Below are positions 25,496 to 37,707 of a stretch of 64,000 nucleotides of DNA, piece after piece. How positions within the stretch are numbered: position 1 is the stretch's first letter; every line of letters begins with the position of its first letter. Origin of the DNA: Nomia melanderi (Eukaryota > Arthropoda > Insecta > Hymenoptera > Halictidae). The position numbers and the translations under genes are program-made. The stretch covers positions 1,116,001 to 1,180,000 of the forward strand of contig NW_027475148.1 of NCBI RefSeq assembly GCF_051020985.1, given 5' to 3'. A model generated the notes under the pieces. The model was not told the DNA's origin. It saw nothing but the letters and a program-made list of their open reading frames with translations, and did not search any database.

Positions 25496-27419
25496 TAGCA
25501 CCCGAGATATCACCAGATATATATTGGATTTTTCCCTGACCCTGAGTGTGCGGCCCCATGAGACGGTGGTTTTCTCGTCCCCTGGTGGTCCGAGGTCGTT
25601 CCTGCTGCACAGATTCATGCGACAGGGCCTCCCGCAGAAAATGCACTTTGATTTATTGCGCTATATCTAATAGCACCCGAGATATCACCAGATATATATT
25701 GGATTTTTCCCCGACCCTGAGTGACCGGCCCCATGAGACTGTAGTTTCCTCGGCCCTTGGTGGTCCGAGGTCGTTCCCGCTGCACAGATTCATGCGCCAG
25801 GGCCTCCTACAGACAATGCACTTTGATTTATTGCGCTATCTGTAATAGCACCCGAGATATCACCAGATATATATTGGATTTTTCCCTCACCCTGAGTGTC
25901 CGGCCCCATGAGACGGTGGATTTCTCGTCCCCTGGTGGTCCGAGGTCGTTCCCGCTGCACAGATGCATGCGCCAGGGCCTCCCGCAGAAAATGCACTTTG
26001 GTTTATTGCGCTACCTCTAATAGCACCCGAGATATCACCAGATATATATTGGTTTTTTCCCTGACCCTGAGTGTCCGGCCCCATGTGTCGGTGGTTTTCT
26101 TCGCCCCTGGTGGTCCGAGGTCGTTCCCGCTGCACAGATTCATGCGCCAGGGCTACCTGCAGACACTGCACTTTGATTTATCGCGCGATCTGTAATAGCA
26201 CCCGAGATATCACCAGATATATGCTGGATTTTTCCATGACCTTGGGTGACGGATACCGAAAATCTGTAATTTTCTCGGCCCCTGGTGGTCCGAGGTCTTT
26301 CCCGCTGCACAGATTCATGCGCCAGGGGTTCCCGCTGACAATGCACTTTGATTTAGAGCACTATTTGTAATAGCACCCGAGATATCACCAGATATATGCT
26401 GGATTTTTACATGACACTGGGTGACGGATACCGAAAATCTGTAATTTTCTCGGCCCCTGGTGGTCCGATGTCGCTCCTGCTGCACAGATTCATGCGCCAG
26501 GGCCTCCTGCAGACAATTCACTTTGGTTTATTGCGCTATCTCTAATAGCACCCGAGATATCACCAGATATATATTGGATTTTTCCCCGTCCCCGAGTGTC
26601 CGGCCCCATGAGGCGGTGTTTTTCTCGGCCCCTGGTGGTCCGACGTCGTTCCTGCTGCACAGATTCATGCGACAGGGCCTCCCGCAGAAAATGCACTTTG
26701 ATTTATTGCGCTATATCTAATAGCATCCGAGATATCACCAGATATATATTGGATTTTCCCCGACCCTGAGTGTCCGGCCCCATGAGACGGTGGTTTTCTC
26801 GGCCCCTGGTGGTCCGACGTCGTTCCTGCTGCACAGATTCATGCGACAGGGCCTCCCGCAGACAATGCACTTTGATTTATTGCGCTATCTCTAATAGCAC
26901 CCGAGATATGTCCAGATATATATTGATTTTTTCACTGACCCTGGGTGTCCGGCCCCATGTGTCGGTGGTTTGTTCGGCCCTTGGTGGTCCGAGGTCCTTC
27001 CCGCTGCACAGACCCATGCGCGGGGGCTCCCTGCAGATAATTCACTATGGATTATTGCGCTATCTGTAATAGCACCCGAGATATCACCAGATATATATTA
27101 GATTTTTCCCTGACCCTGAGTGTCCGGCCCCATGAGACGGTGGTTGTCTCGGCCCCTGGTGGTCCGAGGTCGTTCCCGCTGCACAGATTCATGCGACAGC
27201 GCCTCCCGCAGAAAATGCACTTTGATTTATTGCGCTATATCTAATAACACCCGAGATATCACCAGATATATATTGGATTTTTCCCCGACCCTGAGTGACC
27301 GGCCACATGAGACTGTAGTTTTCTCGGCCCCTGGTGGACCGAGGTCGTTCCCGCTGCTCAGATCCATGCGCCAGGGCCTCCTACAGACAATGCACTTTGA
27401 TATATTGCGCTATCTGTAA
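25496..27419 (+). repeat. Higher-order repeat D, copy 1 (11 monomers, 1,924 bp)
   Basis: Eleven monomers in fixed order, including two adjacent class B monomers (26,196 and 26,371), a GATATGTCCAG variant (26,895) and a GTGGATTTCTCGTCCC variant (25,846). The unit is one base short of 1,925 because the monomer at 26,721 lacks one base in its T-run. The next copy at 27,420 carries the same deletion, so whole units were copied after it arose. Confidence 0.87.
26196..26545 (+). repeat. Pair of adjacent class B monomers (example of class B)
   Basis: Class B replaces monomer positions of about 37-77 with a different sequence of equal length: GCTGG, then ACATGAC-like, GTGACGGATACC and a dyad GAAAATCTGTAATTTTC (26,258-26,274 in the first monomer). 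The perfect dyad has 6-bp arms and a 5-nt spacer. Class B monomers start at 1531, 3106, 4156, 14480, 15702, 21827, 24271, 26196, 26371, 28120, 28295, 30044, 30219, 32144, 32844, 33719, 34244, 37044, 37219, 42294, 42469, 46494, 46669, 46844, 49994 (hybrid), 50919, 52317, 53892, 58267, 59668, 62293, 62992 and 63518. The perfect dyad is present in 19 of these 33. Flanking parts of the monomer are ordinary. Confidence 0.9.
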
Positions 27420-29343
27420 TAGCACCCGAGATATCACCAGATATATATTGGATTTTTCCCTGACCCTGAGTGTCCGGCCCCATGAGACGGTGGTTTTCTC
27501 GTCCCCTGGTGGTCCGAGGTCTTTCCTGCTGCACAGATTCATGCGACAGGGCCTCCCGCAGAAAATGCACTTGGATTTATTGCGCTATATCTAATAGCAC
27601 CCGAGATATCACCAGATATATATTGGATTTTTCCCCGACCATGAGTGACCGGCCCCATGAGACTGTAGTTTTCTCGGCCCTTGGTGGTCCGAGGTCGTTC
27701 CCGCTGCACAGATTCATGCGCCAGGGCGTCCTACAGACAATGCACTTTGATTTATTGCGCTATCTGTAATAGCACCCGAGATATCACCAGATATATATTG
27801 GATTTTTCCCTCACCCTGAGTGTCCGGCCCCATGAGACGGTGGATTTCTCGTCCCCTGGTGGTCCGAGGTCGTTCCCGCTGCACAGATGCATGCGCCAGG
27901 GCCTCCCGCAGAAAATGCACTTTGGGTTATTGCGCTACCTCTAATAGCACCCGAGATATCACCAGATATATATTGGTTTTTTCCCTGACCCTGAGTGTCC
28001 GGCCCCATGTGTCGGTGGTTTTCTTCGCCCCTGGTGGTCCCAGGTCGTTCCCGCTGCACAGATTCATGCGCCAGGGCTACCTGCAGACACTGCACTTTGA
28101 TTTATCGCGCGATCTGTAATAGCACCCGAGATATCACCAGATATATGCTGGATTTTTCCATGACCTTGGGTGACGGATACCGAAAATCTGTAATTTTCTC
28201 GGCCCCTGGTGGTCCGAGGTCTTTCCCGCTGCACAGATTCATGCGCCAGGGGTTCCCGCTGACAATGCACTTTGATTTAGAGCACTATTTGTAATAGCAC
28301 CCGAGATATCACCAGATATATGCTGGATTTTTACATGACACTGGGTGACGGATACCGAAAATCTGTAATTTTCTCGGCCCCTGGTGGTCCGATGTCGCTC
28401 CTGCTGCACAGATTCATGCGCCAGGGCCTCCTGCAGACAATTCACTTTGGTTTATTGCGCTATCTCTAATAGCACCCGAGATATCACCAGATATATATTG
28501 GATTTTTCCCCGTCCCCGAGTGTCCGGCCCCATGAGGCGGTGTTTTTCTCGGCCCCTGGTGGTCCGACGTCGTTCCTGCTGCACAGATTCATGCGACAGG
28601 GCCTCCCGCAGAAAATGCACTTTGATTTATTGCGCTATATCTAATAGCATCCGAGATATCACCAGATATATATTGGATTTTCCCCGACCCTGAGTGTCCG
28701 GCCCCATGAGACGGTGGTTTTCTCGGCCCCTGGTGGTCCGACGTCGTTCCTGCTGCACAGATTCATGCGACAGGGCCTCCCGCAGACAATGCACTTTGAT
28801 TTATTGCGCTATCTCTAATAGCACCCGAGATATGTCCAGATATATATTGATTTTTTCACTGACCCTGGGTGTCCGGCCCCATGTGTCGGTGGTTTGTTCG
28901 GCCCTTGGTGGTCCGAGGTCCTTCCCGCTGCACAGACCCATGCGCGGGGGCTCCCTGCAGATAATTCACTATGGATTATTGCGCTATCTGTAATAGCACC
29001 CGAGATATCACCAGATATATATTAGATTTTTCCCTGACCCTGAGTGTCCGGCCCCATGAGACGGTGGTTGTCTCGGCCCCTGGTGGTCCGAGGTCGTTCC
29101 CGCTGCACAGATTCATGCGACAGCGCCTCCCGCAGAAAATGCACTTTGATTTATTGCGCTATATCTAATAACACCCGAGATATCACCAGATATATATTGG
29201 ATTTTTCCCCGACCCTGAGTGACCGGCCACATGAGACTGTAGTTTTCTCGGCCCCTGGTGGACCGAGGTCGTTCCCGCTGCTCAGATCCATGCGCCAGGG
29301 CCTCCTACAGACAATGCACTTTGATATATTGCGCTATCTGTAA
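27420..29343 (+). repeat. Higher-order repeat D, copy 2 (11 monomers, 1,924 bp)
   Basis: Offset 1,924 bp from copy 1 with few differences, for example ATGCACTTGG near 27,569 and GGTCCCAGG near 28,030. Class B monomers at 28,120 and 28,295. The 1-bp deletion recurs in the monomer at 28,645. Confidence 0.87.
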
Positions 29344-31443
29344 TAGCACCCGAGATATCACCAGATATATATTGGATTTTTCCCTGACCCTGAGAGTCCG
29401 GCCCCATGAGACGGTGGTTTTCTCGTCCCCTGGTGGTCCGAGGTCTTTCCTGCTGCACAGATTCATGCGACAGGGCCTCCCGCAGAAAATGCACTTGGAT
29501 TTATTGCGCTATATCTAATAGCACCCGAGATATCACCAGATATATATTGGATTTTTCCCCGACCATGAGTGACCGGCCCCATGAGACTGTAGTTTTCTCG
29601 GCCCTTGGTGGTCCGAGGTCGTTCCCGCTGCACAGATTCATGCGCCAGGGCGTCCTACAGACAATGCACTTTGATTTATTGCGCTATCTGTAATAGCACC
29701 CGAGATATAACCAGATATATATTGGATTTTTCCCTCACCCTGAGTGTCCGGCCCCATGAGACGGTGGATTTCTCGTCCCCTGGTGGTCGGAGGTCGTTCC
29801 CGCTGCACAGATGCATGCGCCAGGGCCTCCCGCAGAAAATGCACTTTGGGTTATTGCGCTACCTCTAATAGCACCCGAGATATCACCAGATATATATTGG
29901 TTTTTTCCCTGACCCTGAGTGTCCGGCCCCATGTGTCGGTGGTTTTCTTCGCCCCTGGTGGTCCCAGGTCGTTCCCGCTGCACAGATTCATGCGCCAGGG
30001 CTACCTGCAGACACTGCACTTTGATTTATCGCGCGATCTGTAATAGCACCCGAGATATCACCAGATATATGCTGGATTTTTCCATGACCTTGGGTGACGG
30101 ATACCGAAAATCTGTAATTTTCTCGGCCCCTGGTGGTCCGAGGTCTTTCCCGCTGCACAGATTCATGCGCCAGGGCTTCCCGCTGACAATGCACTTTGAT
30201 TTAGAGCACTATTTGTAATAGCACCCGAGATATCACCAGATATATGCTGGATTTTTACATGATATTGGGTGACGGATACCGAAAATCTGTAATTTTCTCG
30301 GCCCCTGGTGGTCCGATGTCGCTCCTGCTGCACAGATTCATGCGCCAGGGCCTCCTGCAGACAATTCACTTTGGTTTATTGCGCTATCTCTAATAGCACC
30401 CGAGATATCACCAGATATATATTGGATTTTTCCCTGACCCTGAGTGTCCGGCCGCATGAGACGGTGGTTTTCTCGGCCCCTGGTGGTCCGAGGTCGTTCC
30501 CGCTGCACAGATTCATGCGCCAGGGCCTCCTGCAGATAATTCACTTTGGTATATTGCGCTATCTCTAAGAGCACCCGAGGTATCACCAGATATATATTGG
30601 ATTTTTCCCTGCCCCTGACAGTCCGGCCCCCTGAGGCGGTGGCTTTCTCGGCCCCTGGTGGTCATAGGTCGTTCCCGCTGCTCAGATTCACGGGCTAGGG
30701 CCTCCTGCAGATAATTCACTTTGATTTATTGCGCTATCTCTAATAGCACCCGAGATATGTCCAGATATATATTGATTTTTTCACTGACCCTGGGTGTCCG
30801 GCCCCATGTGTCGGTGGTTTGTTCGGCCCTTGGTGGTCCGAGGTCCTTCCCGCTGCACAGACCCATGCGCGGGGGCTCCCTGCAGATAATTCACTATGGA
30901 TTATTGCGCTATCTGTAATAGCACCCGAGATATCACCAGATATATATTAGATTTTTCCCTGACCCTGAGTGTCCGGCCCCATGAGACGGTGGTTGTCTCG
31001 GCCCCTGGTGGTCCGAGGTCGTTCCCGCTGCACAAATTCATGCGCCAGGGCCTCCTGCAGATAATTCACTTTGGTTTATTGCGCTATCCCTAATAGCACC
31101 CGAGATATCACCAGATATAAATTTGATTTTTCCCGGACCCTGAGTGTCCGGCCCCATGAGACGGCGGTTTTCTCGGCCCCTGGTGTTCCGACGTCGTTCC
31201 TGCTGCACAGATTCATGCGACAGCGCCTCCCGCAGAAAATGCACTTTGATTTATTGCGCTATATCTAATAGCACCCGAGATATCACCAGATATATATTGG
31301 ATTTTTCCCCGACCCTGAGTGACCGGCCCCATGAGACTGTAGTTTTCTCGGCCCCTGGTGGACCGAGGTCGTTCCCGCTGCTCAGATCCATGCGCCAGGG
31401 CCTCCTACAGACAATGCACTTTGATTTATTGCGCTATCTGTAA
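29344..31443 (+). repeat. Higher-order repeat D, copy 3 (12 monomers, 2,100 bp)
   Basis: Starts like copies 1 and 2, with class B monomers at 30,044 and 30,219. The two monomers that follow (30,394 and 30,569) are replaced by other variants; the second has CCCCCTGAGGCGGTGG. An extra monomer with GATATAAATTTG is inserted at 31,094. The 1-bp deletion is absent. The unit is therefore 12 monomers and 2,100 bp. Confidence 0.84.
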
Positions 31444-32318
31444 TAGCACCCGAGATATCACCAGATATATATTGGATTTTTCCCTGACCCTGAGTGTCCG
31501 GCCCCATGAGACGGTGGTTTTCTCGTCCCCTGGAGGTCCGAGGTCGTTCCTGCTGCACAGATTCATGCGACAGGGCCTCCCGCAGAAAATGCACTTTGAT
31601 TTATTGCGCTATATCTAATAGCACCCGAGATATCACCAGATATATATTGGATTTTTCCCCGACCCTGAGTGACCGGCCCCATGAGACTGTAGTTTTCTCG
31701 GCCCTTGGTGGTCCGAGGTCGTTCCCGCTGCACAGATTCATGCGCCAGGGCCTCCTACAGACAATGCACTTTGATTTATTGCGCTATCTGTAATAGCACC
31801 CGATATATCACCAGATATATATTGGATTTTTCCCTCACCCTGAGTGTCCGGCCCCATGAGACGGTGGATTTCTCGTCCCCTGGTGGTCCGAGGTCGTTCC
31901 CGCTGCACAGATGCATGCGCCAGGGCCTCCCGCAGAAAATGCACTTTCGGTTATTGCGCTACCTCTAATAGCACCCGAGATATCACCAGATATATATTGG
32001 TTTTTTCCCTGACCCTGAGTGTCCGGCCCCATGTGTCGGTGGTTTTCTTCGCCCCTGGTGGTCCCAGGTCGTTCCCGCTGCACAGATTCATGCGCCAGGG
32101 CTACCTGCAGACAATGCACTTTGATTTAGAGCACTATTTGTAATAGCACCCGAGATATCACCAGATATATGCTGGATTTTTACATGACATTGGGTGACGG
32201 ATACCGAAAATCTGTAATTTTCTCGGCCCCTGGTGGTCCGATGTCGCTCCTGCTGCACAGATTCATGCGCCAGGGCCTCCTGCAGACAATTCACTTTGGT
32301 TTATTGCGCTATCTCTAA
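31444..32318 (+). repeat. Higher-order repeat D, partial copy 4
   Basis: Five monomers. The one at 31,969 starts like 29,869 but ends like 30,044 (TTTAGAGCACTATTTG), so one of the two expected class B monomers was lost at a junction inside the hybrid. Only one class B monomer remains, at 32,144. Confidence 0.82.
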
Positions 32319-34068
32319 TAGCACCCGAGATATCACCAGATATATATTGGATTTTCCCCTGAACCTGAGTGTCCGGCCCCATGAGACGGTGGTTCTCTCG
32401 GCCCCTGGTGGTCCAAGGTCGATCCCGCTGCCCAGATTCATGCGCAAGGGCCTCCTACGGACAATGCACTTTGATTTATTGCGCTATCTCTAATGGCAAC
32501 CGAGATATCACCAGATATATAATGGATTTTTCCCTGACCCTGACAGTCCGGCCCCATGAGACGGTGGTTTTCTTTTCCCCTGGTGGTCCGAGGTCGTTCC
32601 CGCTGCACAGATTCATCCGCCAGGGCCTCCTGCACATAATTCACTTTGGTTTATTGCGCTATCTCTAATAGCACCCGAGATATCGCCAGATATATATTGG
32701 ATTTTTCCCTGACCCTGAGGGACCGGCCCCATGAGACGGTGGTTTTCTCGGCCCCTGGTGGTCCGAGGCCGTTCCCGCTGCCCAGATTCATGCGGCAGGG
32801 CCTCCTGCAGATAATTCACTTTGATTTATTGCGCCATCTGTAATAGCACCCGAGATATCACCAGATATATGCTGGATTTTTACATGACATTGTGTGACGG
32901 ATACCGAAAATCTGTAATTCTCTCGGCCCCTGGTGGTCCGATGTCGTTCCTGCTGCACAGATTCATGCGCAAGTTCCTCCTGCAGATAATTCACTTTGGT
33001 TTATTGCGCTATCTCTAATAGCACCCGAGATATCACCAGATATATATTGGATTTTTCCCTGACCCTGAGTGTCCGGCCCCATGAGACGGTGGTTTTCTCG
33101 GCCCCTCGTGGTCCGAGGTCGTTCCCGCTGCCCAGATTCATGCGCCAGGGCCTCCTACAGACAATGCACTTTGATTTATTGCGCTATCTGTAATAGCACC
33201 CGAGATACCACCAGATGTATATTCGATTTTTCCCTGACCCTGAGTGTCCGGCCCCATGAGACGGTGGTTTTCTCGGCCCCTGGCGGTCCGAGGTCGTTCC
33301 CGCTGCCCAGATTCATGCGCCAGGGCCTCCTACAGACAATGGACTATGATTTATTGCGCTATCTCTAATGGCAACCGAGATATCACCAGATATATAATGG
33401 ATTTTTCCCTGACCCTGACAGTCCGGCCCCATGAGACGGTGGTTTTCTTGGCCCCTGGTGGTCCGAGGTCGTTCCCGCTGCACAGATTCATCCGCCAGGG
33501 CCTCCTGCACATAATTCACTTTGGTTTATTGCGCTATCTCTAATAGCACCCGAGATATCGCCAGATATATATTGGATTTTTCCCTGACCCTGAGGGTCCG
33601 GCCCCATGAGACGGTGGTTTTCTCGGCCCCTGGTGGTCCGAGGCCGTTCCCGCTGCCCAGATTCATGCGGCAGGGCCTCCTGCAGATAATTCACTTTGAT
33701 TTATTGCGCCATCTGTAATAGCACCCGAGATATCACCAGATATATGCTGGATTTTTACATGACATTGTGTGACGGATACCGAAAATCTGTAATTCTCTCG
33801 GCCCCTGGTGGTCCGACGTCGTTCCTGCTGCACAGATTCATGCGCAAGTTCCTCCTGCAGATAATTCACTTTGGTTTATTGCGCTATCTCTAATAGCACC
33901 CGAGATATCACCAGATATATATTGGATTTTCCCCTGACCCTGAGTGTCCGGCCCCATGAGACGGTGGTTTTCTCGGCCCCTGGTGGTCCGAGGTCGTTCC
34001 CGCTCCACAGATTCATGCGCCAGGGCCTCCTGCAGACAATGCGCTTTGATTTATCGCGCTATCTCTAA
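32319..34068 (+). repeat. Return of higher-order repeat A members
   Basis: Order: variant, T, U, V, R, S, T, U, V, P*. The stretch 33,019-34,068 (R S T U V P*) matches 2,406-3,455 at an offset of 30,613 bp, which is 175 monomers minus the 12 bp of net deletions tracked between them. Within the block, T U V repeats with a 5-monomer step of 875 bp. Class B monomers are at 32,844 and 33,719. Confidence 0.83.
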
Positions 34069-35293
34069 TAGCACCCGAGATATCACCAGATATATAATGG
34101 ATTTTTCCCTGACCCTGAGTAGCCGGCCTCATGTGTTGGTGGTTTTCTCGGCCCCTGGTGATCCGAGGTCGTTCCCGCTGCACAGATTCATGCGCCAGGG
34201 CCTCCTACACATAATTCACTTTAATTTATTGCGCCATCTGTAATAGCACCCGAGATATCACCAGATATATGCTGGATTTTTACATGACATTGTGTGACGG
34301 ATACCGAAAATCTGTAATTTTCTCGGCCCCTGGTGGTCCGATGTCGTTCCTGCTGCACAGATTCATGCGCAAGTTCCTCCTGCAGATAATTCGCTTTGGT
34401 TTATTGCGCTATCTCTAATAGCACCCGAGATATCACCAGATATATAATGGATTTTTCCCTGACCCTGAGTGCCCGGCCTCATGTGTTGGTGGTTTTCTCG
34501 GCCCCTGGGGGTCCGAGATCGTTCCCGCTGCCCAGATTCATGCGCCAGGGCCTCCTGCACATAATTCACTCTGGTTTATTGCGCTATCTCTAATAGCACC
34601 CGAGATATCGCCAGATATATATTGGATTTTTCCCTGACCCTGAGGGTCCGGCCCCATGAGACGGTGGTTTTCTCGGCTCCTGGTGGTCCTAGGTCGTTCC
34701 CGCTGCCTAGATTCATGCGCCAGGGCCTCCTACAGACAATGCACTTTGATTTATTGCGCTATCTGTAATAGCACCCGAGATATCACCAGATGTATATTCG
34801 ATTTTTCCCTGACCCTGAGTGTCCGGCCCCATGAGACGGTGGTTTTCTCGGCCCCTGGTGGTCCGAGGTCGTTCCTGCTGCTCAGATTCACGGGCCAGGG
34901 CCTCCTGCAGATAATTCACTTTGATTTATTGCGCTATCTCTAATAGCACCCGAGATATGTCCAGATATATATTGATTTTTTCACTGACCCTGGGTGTCCG
35001 GCCCCATGTGTCGGTGGTTTGTTCGGCCCTTGGTGGTCCGAGGTCCTTCCCGCTGCACAGATTCATCCGCCAGGGCCTCCTGCACATAATTCACTTCGGT
35101 TTATTGCGCTATCTCTAATAGCACCCGAGATATCGCCAGATATATATTGGATTTTTCCCTGACCCTGTGGGTCCGGCCCCATGAGACGGTGGTTGTCTCG
35201 GCCCCTGGTGGTCCGATGTCGCTCCTGCTGCACAGATTCATGCGCCAGGGCCTCCTGCAGACAATTCACTTTGGTTTATTGCGCTATCTCTAA
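34069..35293 (+). repeat. Mosaic of A-, D- and other monomers with two hybrids
   Basis: Seven monomers. Those at 34,069 and 34,419 have ATGTGTTGG like 16,052. 34,244 is class B. 34,769 is S-like. 34,944 begins as the D-family GATATGTCCAG variant and ends as T (CATCCGCC, CACATAATTC). 35,119 begins as U (GATATCGCC) and ends as a D-family class B type (GTCCGATGTCGCTCC). Confidence 0.77.
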
Positions 35294-37393
35294 TAGCACC
35301 CGAGATATCACCAGATATATATTGGATTTTTCCCCGTCCCTGAGTGTCCGGCCCCATGAGACGGTGTTTTTCTCGGCCCCTGGTGGTCCGACGTCGTTCC
35401 TGCTGCACAGATTCATGCGACAGGGCCTCCCGCAGAAAATGCACTTTGATTTATTGCGCTATATCTAATAGCATCCGAGATATCACCGGATATATATTGG
35501 ATTTTTCCCCGACCCTGAGTGTCCGGCCCCATGAGACGGTGGTTTTCTCGGCCCCTGGTGGTCCGACGTCGTTCCTGCTGCACAGATTCATGCGACAGGG
35601 CCTCCCGCAGACAATGCACTTTGATTCATTGCCCTATCTCTAATAGCACCCGAGATATCACCAGATATATATTGGATTTTTCCCTGCCCCTGACAGTCCG
35701 GCCCCCTGAGGCGGTGGCTTTCTCGGCCCCTGGTGGTCCGAGGTCGTTCCCGCTGCTCAGATTCACGGGCCAGGGCCTCCTGCAGATAATTCACTTTGAT
35801 TTATTGCGCTATCTCTAATAGCACCCGAGATATGTCCAGATATATATTGATTTTTTCACTGACCCTGGGTGTCCGGCCCCATGTGTCGGTGGTTTGTTCG
35901 GCCCTTGGTGGTCCGAGGTCCTTCCCGCTGCACAGACCCATGCGCGGGGGCTCCCTGCAGATAATTCACTATGGATTATTTCGCTATCTGTAATAGCACC
36001 CGAGATATCACCAGATATAAATTGGATTTTTCCCGGACCCTGAGTGTCCGGCCCCATGAGACGGCGGTTTTCTCGGCCCCTGGTGTTCCGACGTCGTTCC
36101 TGCTGCACAGATTCATGCGACAGCGCCTCCCGCAGAAAATGCACTTTGATTTATTGCGCTATATCTAATAGCACTCGAGATATCACCAGATATATATTGG
36201 ATTTTTCCCCGACCCTGAGTGACCGGCCCCATGAGACTGTAGTTTTCTCGGCCCCTGGTGGACCGAGGTCGTTCCCGCTGCTCAGATCCATGCGCCAGGG
36301 CCTCCTACAGACAATGCACTTTGATTTATTGCGCTATCTGGAATAGCACCCGAGATATCACCAGATATATATTGGATTTTTCCCTGACCCTGAGTGTCCG
36401 GCCCCATGAGACGGTGGTTTTCTCGTCCCCTGGTGGGCCGAGGTCGTTCCTGCTGCACAGATTCATGCGACAGGGCCTCCCGCAGAAAATGCACTTTGAT
36501 TTATTGCGCTATATCTAATAGCACCCGAGATATCACCAGATATATATTGGATTTTTCCCCGACCCTGAGTGACCGGCCCCATGAGACTGTAGTTTTCTCG
36601 GCCCTTGGTGGTCCGAGGTCGTTCCCGCTGCACAGATTCATGCGCCAGGGCCTCCTACAGACAATGCACTTTGATTTATTGCGCTATCTGTAATAGCACC
36701 CGAGATATCACCAGATATATATTGGATTTTTCCCTCACCCTGAGTGTCCGGCCCCATGAGACGGTGGATTTCTCGTCCCCTGGTGGTCCGAGGTCGTTCC
36801 CGCTGCACAGATGCATGCGCCAGGGCCTCCCGCAGAAAATGCACTTTGGGTTATTGCGCTACCTCTAATAGCACCCGAGATATCACCAGATATATATTGG
36901 TTTTTTCCCTGACCCTGAGTGTCCGGCCCCATGTGTCGGTGGTTTTCTTCGCCCCTGGTGGTCCCAGGTCGTTCCCGCTGCACAGATTCATGCGCCAGGG
37001 CTACCTGCAGACACTGCACTTTGATTTATCGCGCGATCTGTAATAGCACCCGAGATATCACCAGATATATGCTGGATTTTTCCATGACCTTGGGTGACGG
37101 ATACCGAAAATCTGTAATTTTCTCGGCCCCTGGTGGTCCGAGGTCTTTCCCGCTGCACAGATTCATGCGCCAGGGCTTCCCGCTGACAATGCACTTTGAT
37201 TTAGAGCACTATTTGTAATAGCACCCGAGATATCACCAGATATATGCTGGATTTTTACACGACATTGGGTGACGGATACCGAAAATCTGTAATTTTCTCG
37301 GCCCCTGGTGGTCCGATGTCGCTCCTGCTGCACAGATTCATGCGCCAGGGCCTCCTGCAAACAATTCACTTTGGTTTATTGCGCTATCTCTAA
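35294..37393 (+). repeat. Second island of higher-order repeat D
   Basis: Monomers 35,294 and 35,469 match 24,971 and 25,146. From 35,644 the order follows copy 3 of repeat D, skipping one member between 35,994 and the GATATAAATTGG monomer. From 36,344 to 37,393 it matches the first six monomers of the D unit, ending in two class B monomers (37,044 and 37,219). One monomer end reads CTGGAATAG instead of CTGTAATAG near 36,340, which removes a stop codon but has no other meaning here. Confidence 0.82.
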
Positions 37394-37707
37394 TAGCACC
37401 CGAGATATCACCAGATATATAATGGATTTTTCCCTGACCCTGAGTGCCCGGCCTCATGTGTCGGTGGTTTTCTCGGCCCCTGGTGATCCGAGGTCGTTCC
37501 CGCTGCACAGATTCATGCGCCAGGGCCTCCTGCACATAATTCACTTTGGTTTATTGCGCTATCTCTAATAGCACCCGAGATATCGCCAGATATATATTGG
37601 ATTTTTCCCTGACCCTGAGGGTCCGGCCCCATGAGACGGTGGTTTTCTCGGCCCCTGGTGGTCCGAGGTCGTTCCCGCTGCCCAGATTCATGCGCCAGGG
37701 CCTCCTA
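37394..37707 (+). repeat. Short link: two monomers before duplication E
   Basis: The monomer at 37,394 has GAGTGCCCGG and CTCATGTGTCGG, and is matched at 40,370. The one at 37,569 begins like U (GATATCGCC). Confidence 0.72.
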
